From assembly GCA_030612005.1 (NCBI GenBank), contig JAUWOU010000019.1:1-35252 (forward strand): DNA of 35,252 nt, given 5' to 3'. This document shows, piece by piece, positions 23,163 to 30,150 of the stretch (the stretch's first letter is position 1; each line of letters opens with the position of its first letter). The translations under genes were made by a program, and so were the position numbers. Source of the stretch: Candidatus Thorarchaeota archaeon (GTDB taxonomy: Archaea; Asgardarchaeota; Thorarchaeia; Thorarchaeales; Thorarchaeaceae). The notes below the pieces were generated by a model. That model searched no databases. It saw nothing but the letters and a program-made list of their open reading frames with translations, and was not told the DNA's origin.

Positions 23163-23396
23163 ATTAAGCTAATTAATTCGATAAGCGTTTGATATGAAAA
23201 TAGTGGCGCTATTTCAAAGCAGAAACAGATATTATCAATGAGCATGAATCCTAAGAACCCGCAAGAAATATGAGTAAATACTTCCTGCAGGAGTATGACA
23301 AGCTAAGAAAACGCAAAGAATCTCCGCAATCCACCAGCTCTTTATTGTAAATGCTTAATTCACGTAGTCTTTATGAGGTTCTACATTCTTTGAGGG

Positions 23397-25343
23397 ATGA
23401 TGGTCGACGGGGAACCAACTCGAAGTAGAGGTACTGCATTACTAGTGATTACTATCATTATTATCGCAACCTTTGCATATCTACAGTCAACACCTCAAAG
23501 TTACCCCGAACCTGAGTTAGATGTGAAAGTTGCAATCATTGATTCAGGAATAAATATTGATTTTGAACTTGAATCTAGAGTAATTGCCCAAAAGAGTTTC
23601 ATCAATTCATCTTATGGTTACTCTGAAACTGATAATGATACAACTGATAGTATGCCCGGTAACAGTCCTCATGGAACTCTTATTGCAAAGATTATTGCTG
23701 AGGAATCTCCAGATGCTGGAATTATCAATGCAAAGGTTATATCTGATGGTGATATAGCCACAGCAGCAGGAATAGTTGAAGCTATCAGATGGGCAGTTCT
23801 GGAAGAAGACTGTAGCGTCATCAACCTTAGTCTCGGAATAAGTATCGTTACAACTGATATTGTTGGCGATGCTGTGAAGTGGGCATTTGAACTTGGAGTG
23901 TGTGTTGTTGCAGCGGCTGGCAACGAGGGTTTAGATGGCATAGCTGGAAGTTCTATTGAATCACCTGCTGCATATGATGAAGTAATCGCAGTAGCAGGTG
24001 TTGATAGTCAATTAGTTCCTTATGGGTTCACAGCAACAGGTCCACTCCGTGATCGTATCTTGAAGCCTGATATCTCTGCATGGGGATACTACAAAGAAAA
24101 TGGTGAAACGGTCTTTGGAACAAGCTTTGCTGCCCCAATCATAAGCGCCTCAGCTGCCAAGATTATTGCTTATTGTTTTCACAATGGTTGGTCTTGGACT
24201 CCTGGAATGATCAAGGCCGCATTGATGATAAGCGCTTTACAATTACCTTATGAAGAATGGATTGTCGGTGCTGGCTTCATTAATATTAACTCTGCTCTGA
24301 TTTACCTTGACAACGCGCAGAAGGATAATGGGCTTCCCCTTGTTTCCACACTTACTCCAACTTATGGTCCTTTCTCATTCGAGCACTGGTTTGTCAATCA
24401 ATCTGTGTCCATTCCTGTATCCATATTTTCGAGTAGCAATGTTACATTCAATATGGTATACCGAGGAACACATGCTCAATGGATACATGGTCCATCAGAA
24501 ATAACAATCAATCAAACTGGACAGATTACTATTGTAGTCAATGTAATTGCATCAGAAGATGTAGAAGACATCGATGCATGGGTGACCTTCATTGCACCTA
24601 ACTATCTGAATATGCGAACATCTTTTCACTTTGATGCCAAAGTCCCTTTCAAAGAAATCGCGATTGATACAAGCCACACTCCATGGGCCATTGACTCCGT
24701 ATTTGGTCAATTTCGTGAGCTAGCATTAATGATCAACGAATTGGGTAGCTCTGTTGATGAACTTGGAAGATCGACCGAAATCACATATGGATTGCTTAGT
24801 CGATACGATGCCGTGTTTGTCATGGATCCATGTGCCTGGTCATACCATATGGTCAACAATACAATCACAAAGGCCGCGTTATACACATACTCACAATCTG
24901 AGATTGATGCCTATGTTCAATACTGGGAACAAGGTGGCGGACTTTTCTTGGTTGGTCTGTCGAATGCAAGCTTGGATTTGAGTAGCGCAAATGAATTATT
25001 TTCAGCATTTAACATCACTTTGAATTATGATATTGTGCCACCAATTACAATCATTGTGAATGGTATTGCTTCAACAACAGAGATTACAAAAATGCACAAT
25101 CACCCTGTCACGGCATTCTTGGACTCATTTGACTATAATGGGTGCTCCATGAATTTCACAGGTGATGTCTTCGAGTTGGCATGGGCTGAAATTTTCAGGA
25201 CTGATGGAACTGGTACTATCCAAAAAGAAAATCGCACCGTCTTAGTTGGATTGGAGAATCCACTTGGAGGTAGATTACTTGCTACTGGCAGTAACTTCTT
25301 TTTAGATAATTGGGCACTGAATGAATTATATTGCTCCAATTAA
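23397..25343 (+). CDS. Membrane-anchored subtilisin-like protease with site-1-protease-like C-terminal domain
   Basis: A 648-residue S8 protease. After a short basic N-terminus a single hydrophobic helix (residues 13-30) would export and anchor it. The catalytic triad is D49 in A-I-I-D-S-G, H92 in S-P-H-G-T and S243 in G-T-S-F-A-A-P; the oxyanion Asn is N176 in A-A-G-N-E-G. There is little room for a propeptide. Residues about 315-415 look like a beta domain. Residues about 420-648 form an alpha/beta domain (AIDTSHTPW, LLSRYDAVFVMD, YWEQGGGLFLVGLS, GGRLLATGSNFFLDN) resembling the glutamine-amidotransferase-like or DUF4350-type domain found after the protease in eukaryotic site-1 protease. It should act outside the cell or in an envelope space. 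The substrate is unknown. It starts at ATG after GAGGG. Confidence 0.9.
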   Translation: MMVDGEPTRSRGTALLVITIIIIATFAYLQSTPQSYPEPELDVKVAIIDSGINIDFELESRVIAQKSFINSSYGYSETDNDTTDSMPGNSPHGTLIAKIIAEESPDAGIINAKVISDGDIATAAGIVEAIRWAVLEEDCSVINLSLGISIVTTDIVGDAVKWAFELGVCVVAAAGNEGLDGIAGSSIESPAAYDEVIAVAGVDSQLVPYGFTATGPLRDRILKPDISAWGYYKENGETVFGTSFAAPIISASAAKIIAYCFHNGWSWTPGMIKAALMISALQLPYEEWIVGAGFININSALIYLDNAQKDNGLPLVSTLTPTYGPFSFEHWFVNQSVSIPVSIFSSSNVTFNMVYRGTHAQWIHGPSEITINQTGQITIVVNVIASEDVEDIDAWVTFIAPNYLNMRTSFHFDAKVPFKEIAIDTSHTPWAIDSVFGQFRELALMINELGSSVDELGRSTEITYGLLSRYDAVFVMDPCAWSYHMVNNTITKAALYTYSQSEIDAYVQYWEQGGGLFLVGLSNASLDLSSANELFSAFNITLNYDIVPPITIIVNGIASTTEITKMHNHPVTAFLDSFDYNGCSMNFTGDVFELAWAEIFRTDGTGTIQKENRTVLVGLENPLGGRLLATGSNFFLDNWALNELYCSN

Positions 25344-25396
25344 GACTGGAGATTGGTTCTTCAAGCATTATATTGGCTCATCCACATTCTGGATGG

Positions 25397-25780
25397 TTAG
25401 AGCAGCGGGGCAATTTTCTCTGCGGCGGTGTTTGCAGCATATACAAGTAACCCTGTCTTTGTCGTCTTACTTGCTGCTAAAACAAGAATTGCTTTTTCGC
25501 CAGCACTTCGCATGATGACTAGACCCTTCTCATTTGTCATCAGAATTTCTTCAAGCGTTCCCTGGTTCAATCTTTCAGCTGCAAGATCTGCAACGCCCAG
25601 AATTGAAGCTGCCATCGCGGCAATCTCCGCTTCCTCGAGACCCTGAGGAACGGCTGACGCTATTGGAAGTCCTTCTTTGGACAAAAGCATCCATGCACGA
25701 ATGCCCCCAGTAAGTGAAGTAGATTCCTCTATTATCGTCCGAAGCTTCCCTTGCAGCTCTTCAAAGCTAGGATCGAACAT
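25397..25780 (-). CDS. Roadblock/LC7 domain protein
   Basis: A single-domain Roadblock/LC7 (MglB-like) protein of about 127 residues. It has the fold order of one helix (ELQGKLRTIIEES), a strand pair (AWMLLSKEGLPIAS), a long helix with Ala-rich repeats (EEAEIAAMAASILGVADLAAERL), strands (EEILMTNEKGLVIMRSAG, AILVLAAS) and a final helix. Members dimerise and bind or regulate small GTPases; Asgard genomes encode many alongside Ras-like GTPases, though none is in this window. The start may be the ATG at 25780 or a GTG at 25789 that lies just after GAGGATAA. It is monocistronic between two convergent or divergent neighbours. A cytosolic scaffold or GTPase-regulator role is inferred from the family. 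Confidence 0.88.
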   Translation of the reverse strand: MFDPSFEELQGKLRTIIEESTSLTGGIRAWMLLSKEGLPIASAVPQGLEEAEIAAMAASILGVADLAAERLNQGTLEEILMTNEKGLVIMRSAGEKAILVLAASKTTKTGLLVYAANTAAEKIAPLL

Positions 25781-25893
25781 ACTACCCACTTATCCTCTCA
25801 ATGCGTTACTACGCAACTACAAATGCGCATTATTAAATCTTTCATGGTTATTATTGAAATAGGTTCAGGAAAAGAAATACTGAGGAGAATCGT

Positions 25894-26526
25894 ATGAATG
25901 AAAGACATAGAGTCCAATCACTCGAAACAACGCCTCAAGGAATGACTCCCCAATGGAAAACAGGGGTTCGGGTCCTGGCAATTGCTGAGAGTTTCAGTCG
26001 AGAAGACAAGCAGAGTATTGTGGCAGGTGTTGTGATGCGAGGCGATTTTCGCATAGACGGATTTGGAATATGTCGACCTACAGTAGGCGGTATGGACTCT
26101 ACTAACTCGCTGATATCACTGTTTCAACGACTTGAACGCCCTGATATCAGGGCATGGCTGTTGGGTGGGTGTGTAATATCTTGGTTCAATATTATTGATA
26201 TTGTTGAATTGCATGAAGCTACTGGAGTTCCCGTCGTCTGTGTCACATACAATCCATCAGAGGGAATTGAGAAATATCTGAAGGAGTACTTCCCTATTGA
26301 TTGGAAACAACGATTACAGATAATGGAACGTGGTGGTACAAGAATGGAAGTGACTCTTGGAACTGGTCACCGCATATATCTCACAGTTTCAGGACTTAGT
26401 AAAACAAGAGCAAAACAATTAGTTGATCAGTTCACTCTAGATGGTAGAGTTCCAGAACCAATACGAGTTGCTCGAATTGAAGCAGCTGGTCTTCATCGCG
26501 ACCTTCGCCAAATTGATGGGAAGTGA
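25894..26526 (+). CDS. DUF99 (UPF0215) family protein
   Basis: A 210-residue member of DUF99, an archaeal family distantly related to endonuclease V. The sequence shows R-V-L-A-I-A-E-S-F then I-V-A-G-V-V-M-R-G, D-G-F-G-I, V-G-G-M-D-S-T, and the block L-L-G-G-C-V-I-S-W-F-N-I-I-D-I near residues 90-105, all in family order. In many members the first strand ends in acidic residues (D-D-G) that would bind metal; here it reads A-E-S-F, so catalysis is uncertain. DNA repair or RNA processing is the usual guess, with no experimental function that I can cite. It starts at ATG with GAGGAGA five bases upstream. It converges on the HD-domain gene with 17 bases between stops. Confidence 0.85.
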   Translation: MNERHRVQSLETTPQGMTPQWKTGVRVLAIAESFSREDKQSIVAGVVMRGDFRIDGFGICRPTVGGMDSTNSLISLFQRLERPDIRAWLLGGCVISWFNIIDIVELHEATGVPVVCVTYNPSEGIEKYLKEYFPIDWKQRLQIMERGGTRMEVTLGTGHRIYLTVSGLSKTRAKQLVDQFTLDGRVPEPIRVARIEAAGLHRDLRQIDGK

Positions 26527-26543
26527 TTGTTATGTCAACTACT

Positions 26544-27170
26544 CTATTCTAGAACAATGCCTTGAGCTCTGGCTTCCTGTTGATGTTCATGGTACAATGT
26601 ATTGTAAATTTCAGTTACGATCTCAATTGCTACAGAATCGATTAAAGAACGACTAGATATGAAGAATTGATGGAGTGACTGAGGTGATACTCCTGATTCC
26701 TCTAAACTTCGAGCATGAATGAGCATGTCAATAATGTCAGCTCCCTTCACTACTCTCGCTTCTAAAGACTCGCCAAGATTGAATTCGTACCAGATATGAA
26801 GTAGGTTCTCAAATGATTTTCCCATTGGTTCAAATATACTTTTGATAGCGTGTTTTTCCGCAAGTTCTTTTGTCCTCACCTGTTCTTTGTCTTCTACAAA
26901 AACCTCGGTCCTTGCAATATCTCCTGTAATCGATTCCGGCAGGTCATGGAGTGCCGCCATAAGGACTACTTTCTCCAAGTGGATATTAGTTTCATCGGAA
27001 ATCAATTGCTGGGCAATAATGATGGCTGATAGGATTGAACCATAGCTATGCTCTGCAACTGATTCTATTCGTTCTGATTCAACTCCTGACAAAGCCCATC
27101 CTGAACGATCAATGCTCTTGAGCGATTCACCATGTCGTATCAATTCGATTATCGTCTTAGTCTGAATCAC
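26544..27170 (-). CDS. HD-domain hydrolase, YfbR/HDDC2-like
   Basis: A 208-residue HD-fold phosphohydrolase. Metal ligands are H41 in V-A-E-H-S, H75-D76 in A-L-H-D-L-P-E and D144 in K-G-A-D-I-I-D-M, in the H...HD...D order of the family. The A-x-H-D-L-P-E-x-x-x-G-D-I segment is that of the YfbR/HDDC2 branch, whose known members dephosphorylate deoxynucleoside 5'-monophosphates. A deoxynucleotide salvage or pool-cleaning role in the cytosol is therefore likely but not proven. It starts at GTG with a strong GGAGAT seven bases upstream. It lies head to tail downstream of the BMP-type receptor gene, separated by that gene's terminator, so it is probably independently transcribed. Confidence 0.87.
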   Translation of the reverse strand: MIQTKTIIELIRHGESLKSIDRSGWALSGVESERIESVAEHSYGSILSAIIIAQQLISDETNIHLEKVVLMAALHDLPESITGDIARTEVFVEDKEQVRTKELAEKHAIKSIFEPMGKSFENLLHIWYEFNLGESLEARVVKGADIIDMLIHARSLEESGVSPQSLHQFFISSRSLIDSVAIEIVTEIYNTLYHEHQQEARAQGIVLE

Positions 27171-27202
27171 ATGAATTATCTCCTTGGGATAATGATAGAT
27201 GC

Positions 27203-27242
27203 TAGAAAAAAAAGATGGTGTTGGGGGCGATATGCCCCCTAA
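27203..27242 (-). terminator. Intrinsic-type terminator after the BMP receptor gene
   Basis: GGGGGC (27223-27228) and GCCCCC (27234-27239) form a 6-bp GC stem with a 5-base loop. On the minus strand it is followed after nine bases by eight T residues (complement of 27206-27213). It lies 14 bases after the stop codon at 27253. Confidence 0.7.
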
Positions 27243-27252
27243 CTGACCAGGA

Positions 27253-28368
27253 TTATGGATAAGTTGTTGATACAGTTATCAAACCACTAATGATATCCTC
27301 TCTCAAACCATTGATAATGTCAAAGATCCATAATGGAGTCCACTCATTGTTGATGAAATCTGATTCGGTCAAGATGACTCCAGGAGTATCAGTGTCATCT
27401 CCTGATGCTTCAAGATTATAGATATCTGTATCTGCCTCAAATTTGTTCCATAATGTTGCGTTAATCGCTTTATAGACTGCGAGGTCTGATCTGGGTACAA
27501 TGCTTGTGATAATCCAGGATGAACCAGTTCTTGTTTGAATGTCAGGTAGGCCAAAATAATCTTGGTCACCTTCCGCTGCAATGACTAATGGTCGTCTTGT
27601 ACTGTTCCATGTTGAGTTAGCTAGAATCATTGCGCTTCGAATACCTGGCATGCTTGCACGCACTGGAGTAAACAGTATTGTTGTATCATTGTCATTGAAC
27701 AAGATAGTAGCAAGTTCCTCGGCTTTTGCTGAGTTGTTGTATGAACCAACGAATACCTCTGGAAGGAGTGTAATAGTTAGATTGAGTGTATTATTGGCGT
27801 AGTCGAAGCCCTGTTTGAAGCCTGCAATCATTGCTGCTATTGTAGGGTCTGCTTCTACGGAACCAATAATTCCAACGATACCTGTTCCAGTTCTATTTTC
27901 ATCTCCGATGCTTGCTAATCCTGCTAGAACACCAGCAAGGAATGCTGCTTCATGTTGTAGGAATGTTGCTGAAATTATATTACTTGCAACTATTTCTCCA
28001 CCGATGAACGCATACTTCTGATCGAGATGAAACTGTGCAACTGACTGCAGTTCATCACCAAGTTCTCCTCCTATAACAACTATCAAGTCATATTCATTTG
28101 ACACTGATATTTCTTCTAGGATTACTTCTGCGTTAGCTTCATCCGTGGCTGTGAAATATGTATAATCAACTACGATATCGCCGGCTAGTTCATCCAGACC
28201 TTCTGCAACCTGGTCTGCCATGGTAAGATCTCCAAACCCTGGTTCATTCACGACAACTGCAATTTTTGCAGGAACGTAAGGGTTTGTCATGAAAATGAAT
28301 CCGCCTATAGCTGAAAACACGAGTACTACGATAATCACTGATGTTATGATACTTGACCTTGAGCTCAA
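27253..28368 (-). CDS. BMP-family (PnrA/Med-like) substrate-binding protein
   Basis: A 371-residue periplasmic-binding-type protein with one N-terminal helix (residues 8-27, IITSVIIVVLVFSAIGGFIF) that anchors it outside the membrane. The binding fold begins with K-I-A-V-V-V-N-E-P-G-F-G-D and continues with VVIGGELGDELQ, the Y-A-F-I-G-G-E strand, the Q-H-E-A-A-F-L-A-G-V-L-A-G helix near residue 138-150 that is diagnostic of the BMP family, and GIVGIIG. Known members bind purine nucleosides for an ABC importer; no permease or ATPase of that type is next to it, so it may be an orphan receptor. Several N-x-S/T sites suit surface N-glycosylation. The start is TTG, with GGAGG about eight bases upstream. 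It has a TATA box inside a palindrome and a clear terminator. Confidence 0.87.
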   Translation of the reverse strand: MSSRSSIITSVIIVVLVFSAIGGFIFMTNPYVPAKIAVVVNEPGFGDLTMADQVAEGLDELAGDIVVDYTYFTATDEANAEVILEEISVSNEYDLIVVIGGELGDELQSVAQFHLDQKYAFIGGEIVASNIISATFLQHEAAFLAGVLAGLASIGDENRTGTGIVGIIGSVEADPTIAAMIAGFKQGFDYANNTLNLTITLLPEVFVGSYNNSAKAEELATILFNDNDTTILFTPVRASMPGIRSAMILANSTWNSTRRPLVIAAEGDQDYFGLPDIQTRTGSSWIITSIVPRSDLAVYKAINATLWNKFEADTDIYNLEASGDDTDTPGVILTESDFINNEWTPLWIFDIINGLREDIISGLITVSTTYP

Positions 28369-28406
28369 AATGGATGCCTCCAGTGGTCGTTAACCCTCGA
28401 TGCCTA

Positions 28407-28433
28407 GGAGCGTTAATATATACATTCCGCTCC
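28407..28433 (-). promoter_or_regulatory. Palindrome framing the TATA box of the BMP receptor gene
   Basis: GGAGCG (28407-28412) and CGCTCC (28428-28433) are perfect complements, and the 15 bases between hold TTAATATATA (TATATATTAA on the minus strand). The TATA box lies about 50 bases before the TTG start, giving a leader of about 20 bases with GGAGG. A regulator bound to the arms would block TBP, so this is a good operator candidate. Confidence 0.5.
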
Positions 28434-28498
28434 GAAACTTATCTACTTCTAACTAATAGTTATTCGTAATTTTTTCAATTCGAAACAAAGAGCATCAG

Positions 28499-28506
28499 TT
28501 ATAAAT
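28499..28506 (+). promoter_or_regulatory. TATA-like box of the tandem Roadblock gene
   Basis: TTATAAAT at 28499-28506 would set transcription start near 28528, about two bases before an in-frame TTG at 28530 and 23 bases before the ATG at 28551. GGTGGT at 28541-28546 favours the ATG. Confidence 0.5.
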
Positions 28507-28550
28507 GCGGGTGCTGTCGCTTCAATAGATTGAGTGAACTGGTGGTCAGA

Positions 28551-29267
28551 ATGCCTGGTGATACACTTGGTGATGTGGCGAGTCTTCTCGAAGAAACTCT
28601 GAATGTACATAGATCGGTAAAACAAGTTGTACTATGTACAAAAGAAGGCGTGGTAGTAGCTGCCGTGTCAAGAGAGGGTGAGGTAGACTCCAAGATTCTT
28701 GCAACGGTTTCAGCTGCACTTGTTTGGGGTGGTTCTTCAGTTCTAACTCATTTGAAAGAAAATGTACCCACACATCTTGTCCATACAACAACCATTGAAC
28801 GAATCTTGACTATTGTGCAACCACATTATCAGCTAGTTGTTGTCGTTTCACGAGGCGATGATGCTGGTTTGGAAATTTCCCAACTAGTTCCTACTCTCCA
28901 ATCATTAGCTACACGAATGGAATTAGTTATGGGCTCAACCAGGGACTTTGGTAAACAGACAATGTTGGGTAGAATTGTGGAACAAATACCTGAAGTAAAA
29001 CAAGCAATCTTGCTGACTGTAGAAGGTCTCCCATTAGGTTCAGTTGGCTTTAGTGAAGAGATTGAAGTTGCAGGTATTATTGGTTCGCTTTATGCAAACG
29101 GACTTACATACTCTGATGTAACCCACACAATTTCTATTGATACACAATCTGTGAAACTGGTAATCACAAGAGTTGATGAAACAAGATTGCTTGCAGTTGT
29201 GTGTCGTGGACCTGATCCTGATGAGATAGCGCAAAAAATTCTATTGGTTCTTGATGGTGCGATCTAA
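28551..29267 (+). CDS. Tandem Roadblock/LC7 protein
   Basis: A 238-residue protein made of two Roadblock/LC7-like halves. The first (to about residue 112) has helix DVASLLEETLN, strands KQVVLCTKEGVVVAA, a long helix DSKILATVSAALVWGGSSVL, and strands ILTIVQPHYQLVVVVS. The second (about 115-238) repeats the order with LGRIVEQIPEVKQAILLTVEGLPLGSV, IIGSLYANGLTYSDV and RLLAVVC. Single Roadblock proteins dimerise; a fused pair would form the dimer within one chain, as in some GTPase-regulating heterodimers. I chose the ATG with GGTGGT upstream; TTG at 28530 would add seven residues. It overlaps the stop of the opposing winged-helix gene by 4 bases. No GTPase gene is near. Confidence 0.75.
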   Translation: MPGDTLGDVASLLEETLNVHRSVKQVVLCTKEGVVVAAVSREGEVDSKILATVSAALVWGGSSVLTHLKENVPTHLVHTTTIERILTIVQPHYQLVVVVSRGDDAGLEISQLVPTLQSLATRMELVMGSTRDFGKQTMLGRIVEQIPEVKQAILLTVEGLPLGSVGFSEEIEVAGIIGSLYANGLTYSDVTHTISIDTQSVKLVITRVDETRLLAVVCRGPDPDEIAQKILLVLDGAI

Positions 29268-29974
29268 TTTCCATCAGCTTCAACAGTTTCAGGATCTATT
29301 GGAGATTCATTCTCCTCTTCCTCTTCTACGAGATGAAATTCCCATTCTGTCAAGTTGATTGTTATGAAGCAGTCCTTTCCTCTTTCAGGACAATCTATCC
29401 TGATTGTAACGTGGTCCTCTTTTGTTTCAATAATCTGTGGGTTCAGACAGCCATCTTCTAGTTTCTCCATCAAGAAGAGGATGTACGCTTCAGTGATTGT
29501 GTTGAGGCTGCCCTTCATTAGATTTTTACCTAGGTCATCTAAGTAGTGACGTTTCTTCCGTCCTTCACGAATTACTTTGATGAGACCAACCTCTTCCATA
29601 CGTGATACATGCCATCTCACTGTATCATGATGGACTGATAGAGCCTCAGCCATCTGTTCTTGGTAGCATCCACTGTTATTAACAACAAAAGCGAATACTT
29701 TCTGAGCTGTATCACTTCGCATTGTGAGATACGCCATCTCTGCTTCTTCTGAGCGCAACATCTTTGGGTAGTATAATCGCTTACCTGCGAATTTAATGGA
29801 TTTTACAAGTCCCTCTCTTTCAAGAATACGAAGATGCCAAGTGAGGGTTCCCAAAGGTGATTCAAGAAGGCCGACTAGTTCGAGAAGATAGGTGCCTGGG
29901 TTTTCACAAAGAACTTGATAGAGCTCCTTTCGAAACGGATGCAATAGTAAAGCCATTCTTTTCTGTTTACCCAT
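29264..29974 (-). CDS. Double winged-helix (ArsR-like) transcription regulator
   Basis: A 236-residue regulator with two winged-helix domains in a row. The first (about residues 8-75) has HPFRKELYQVLCENPG, then L-L-E-L-V-G-L-L-E-S-P-L-G-T-L-T-W-H-L-R-I-L-E-R-E-G-L-V-K-S and a wing R-L-Y-Y-P. The second (about 90-155) has QEQMAEALSVHHDTVRWHVSRMEEVGL and the wing K-K-R-H-Y-L. Archaeal fused winged-helix proteins of this type usually bind operator DNA as dimers. The C-terminal 70 residues form a small strand-rich domain with two cysteines (I-D-C-P-E-R-G-K-D-C) that may sense a metal or redox state, and an acidic tail. A TATA-like TTTTAATG near 30021-30028 fits the ATG at 29974 rather than an earlier TTG at 30016. 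It is divergent from glmS and may regulate it. Confidence 0.88.
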   Translation of the reverse strand: MGKQKRMALLLHPFRKELYQVLCENPGTYLLELVGLLESPLGTLTWHLRILEREGLVKSIKFAGKRLYYPKMLRSEEAEMAYLTMRSDTAQKVFAFVVNNSGCYQEQMAEALSVHHDTVRWHVSRMEEVGLIKVIREGRKKRHYLDDLGKNLMKGSLNTITEAYILFLMEKLEDGCLNPQIIETKEDHVTIRIDCPERGKDCFITINLTEWEFHLVEEEEENESPIDPETVEADGN

Positions 29975-30150
29975 TGCTCGGGGCCTCTCTCTCTCTCGCT
30001 TCGTGATGAGTCTCAAATCGACATTAAAAGGTCTTCGACTCTGAGCGTTTCAGTCTATAATCAGTACAGGTCTTGACCGGACACAACTCTTTTATCGATA
30101 AACCTCTGTCACCCGACGTCTTTACGCAAAAGACCAACTGAGGTAATACT

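Larger units (their letters stand above)
23039..23396. other. Region between tnpB and the subtilase gene
   Basis: About 350 bases hold the tnpB upstream region and no convincing gene. TTCTATATAAACCT occurs twice, at 23050-23063 and 23149-23162; read on the minus strand each gives AGGTTTATATAG, a good archaeal TATA box, and the outer one is suitably placed for tnpB. Copy two of the 18-bp inverted repeat is at 23082-23099. A 26-codon frame at 23270 lacks a ribosome site. The rest is AT-rich without visible structure. Confidence 0.5.

Noticed and set aside
23270-23350. 26-codon frame starting MSKYFLQEYDKLRKRK
   Set aside because: No ribosome site or family match, and its length is within chance for AT-rich DNA.
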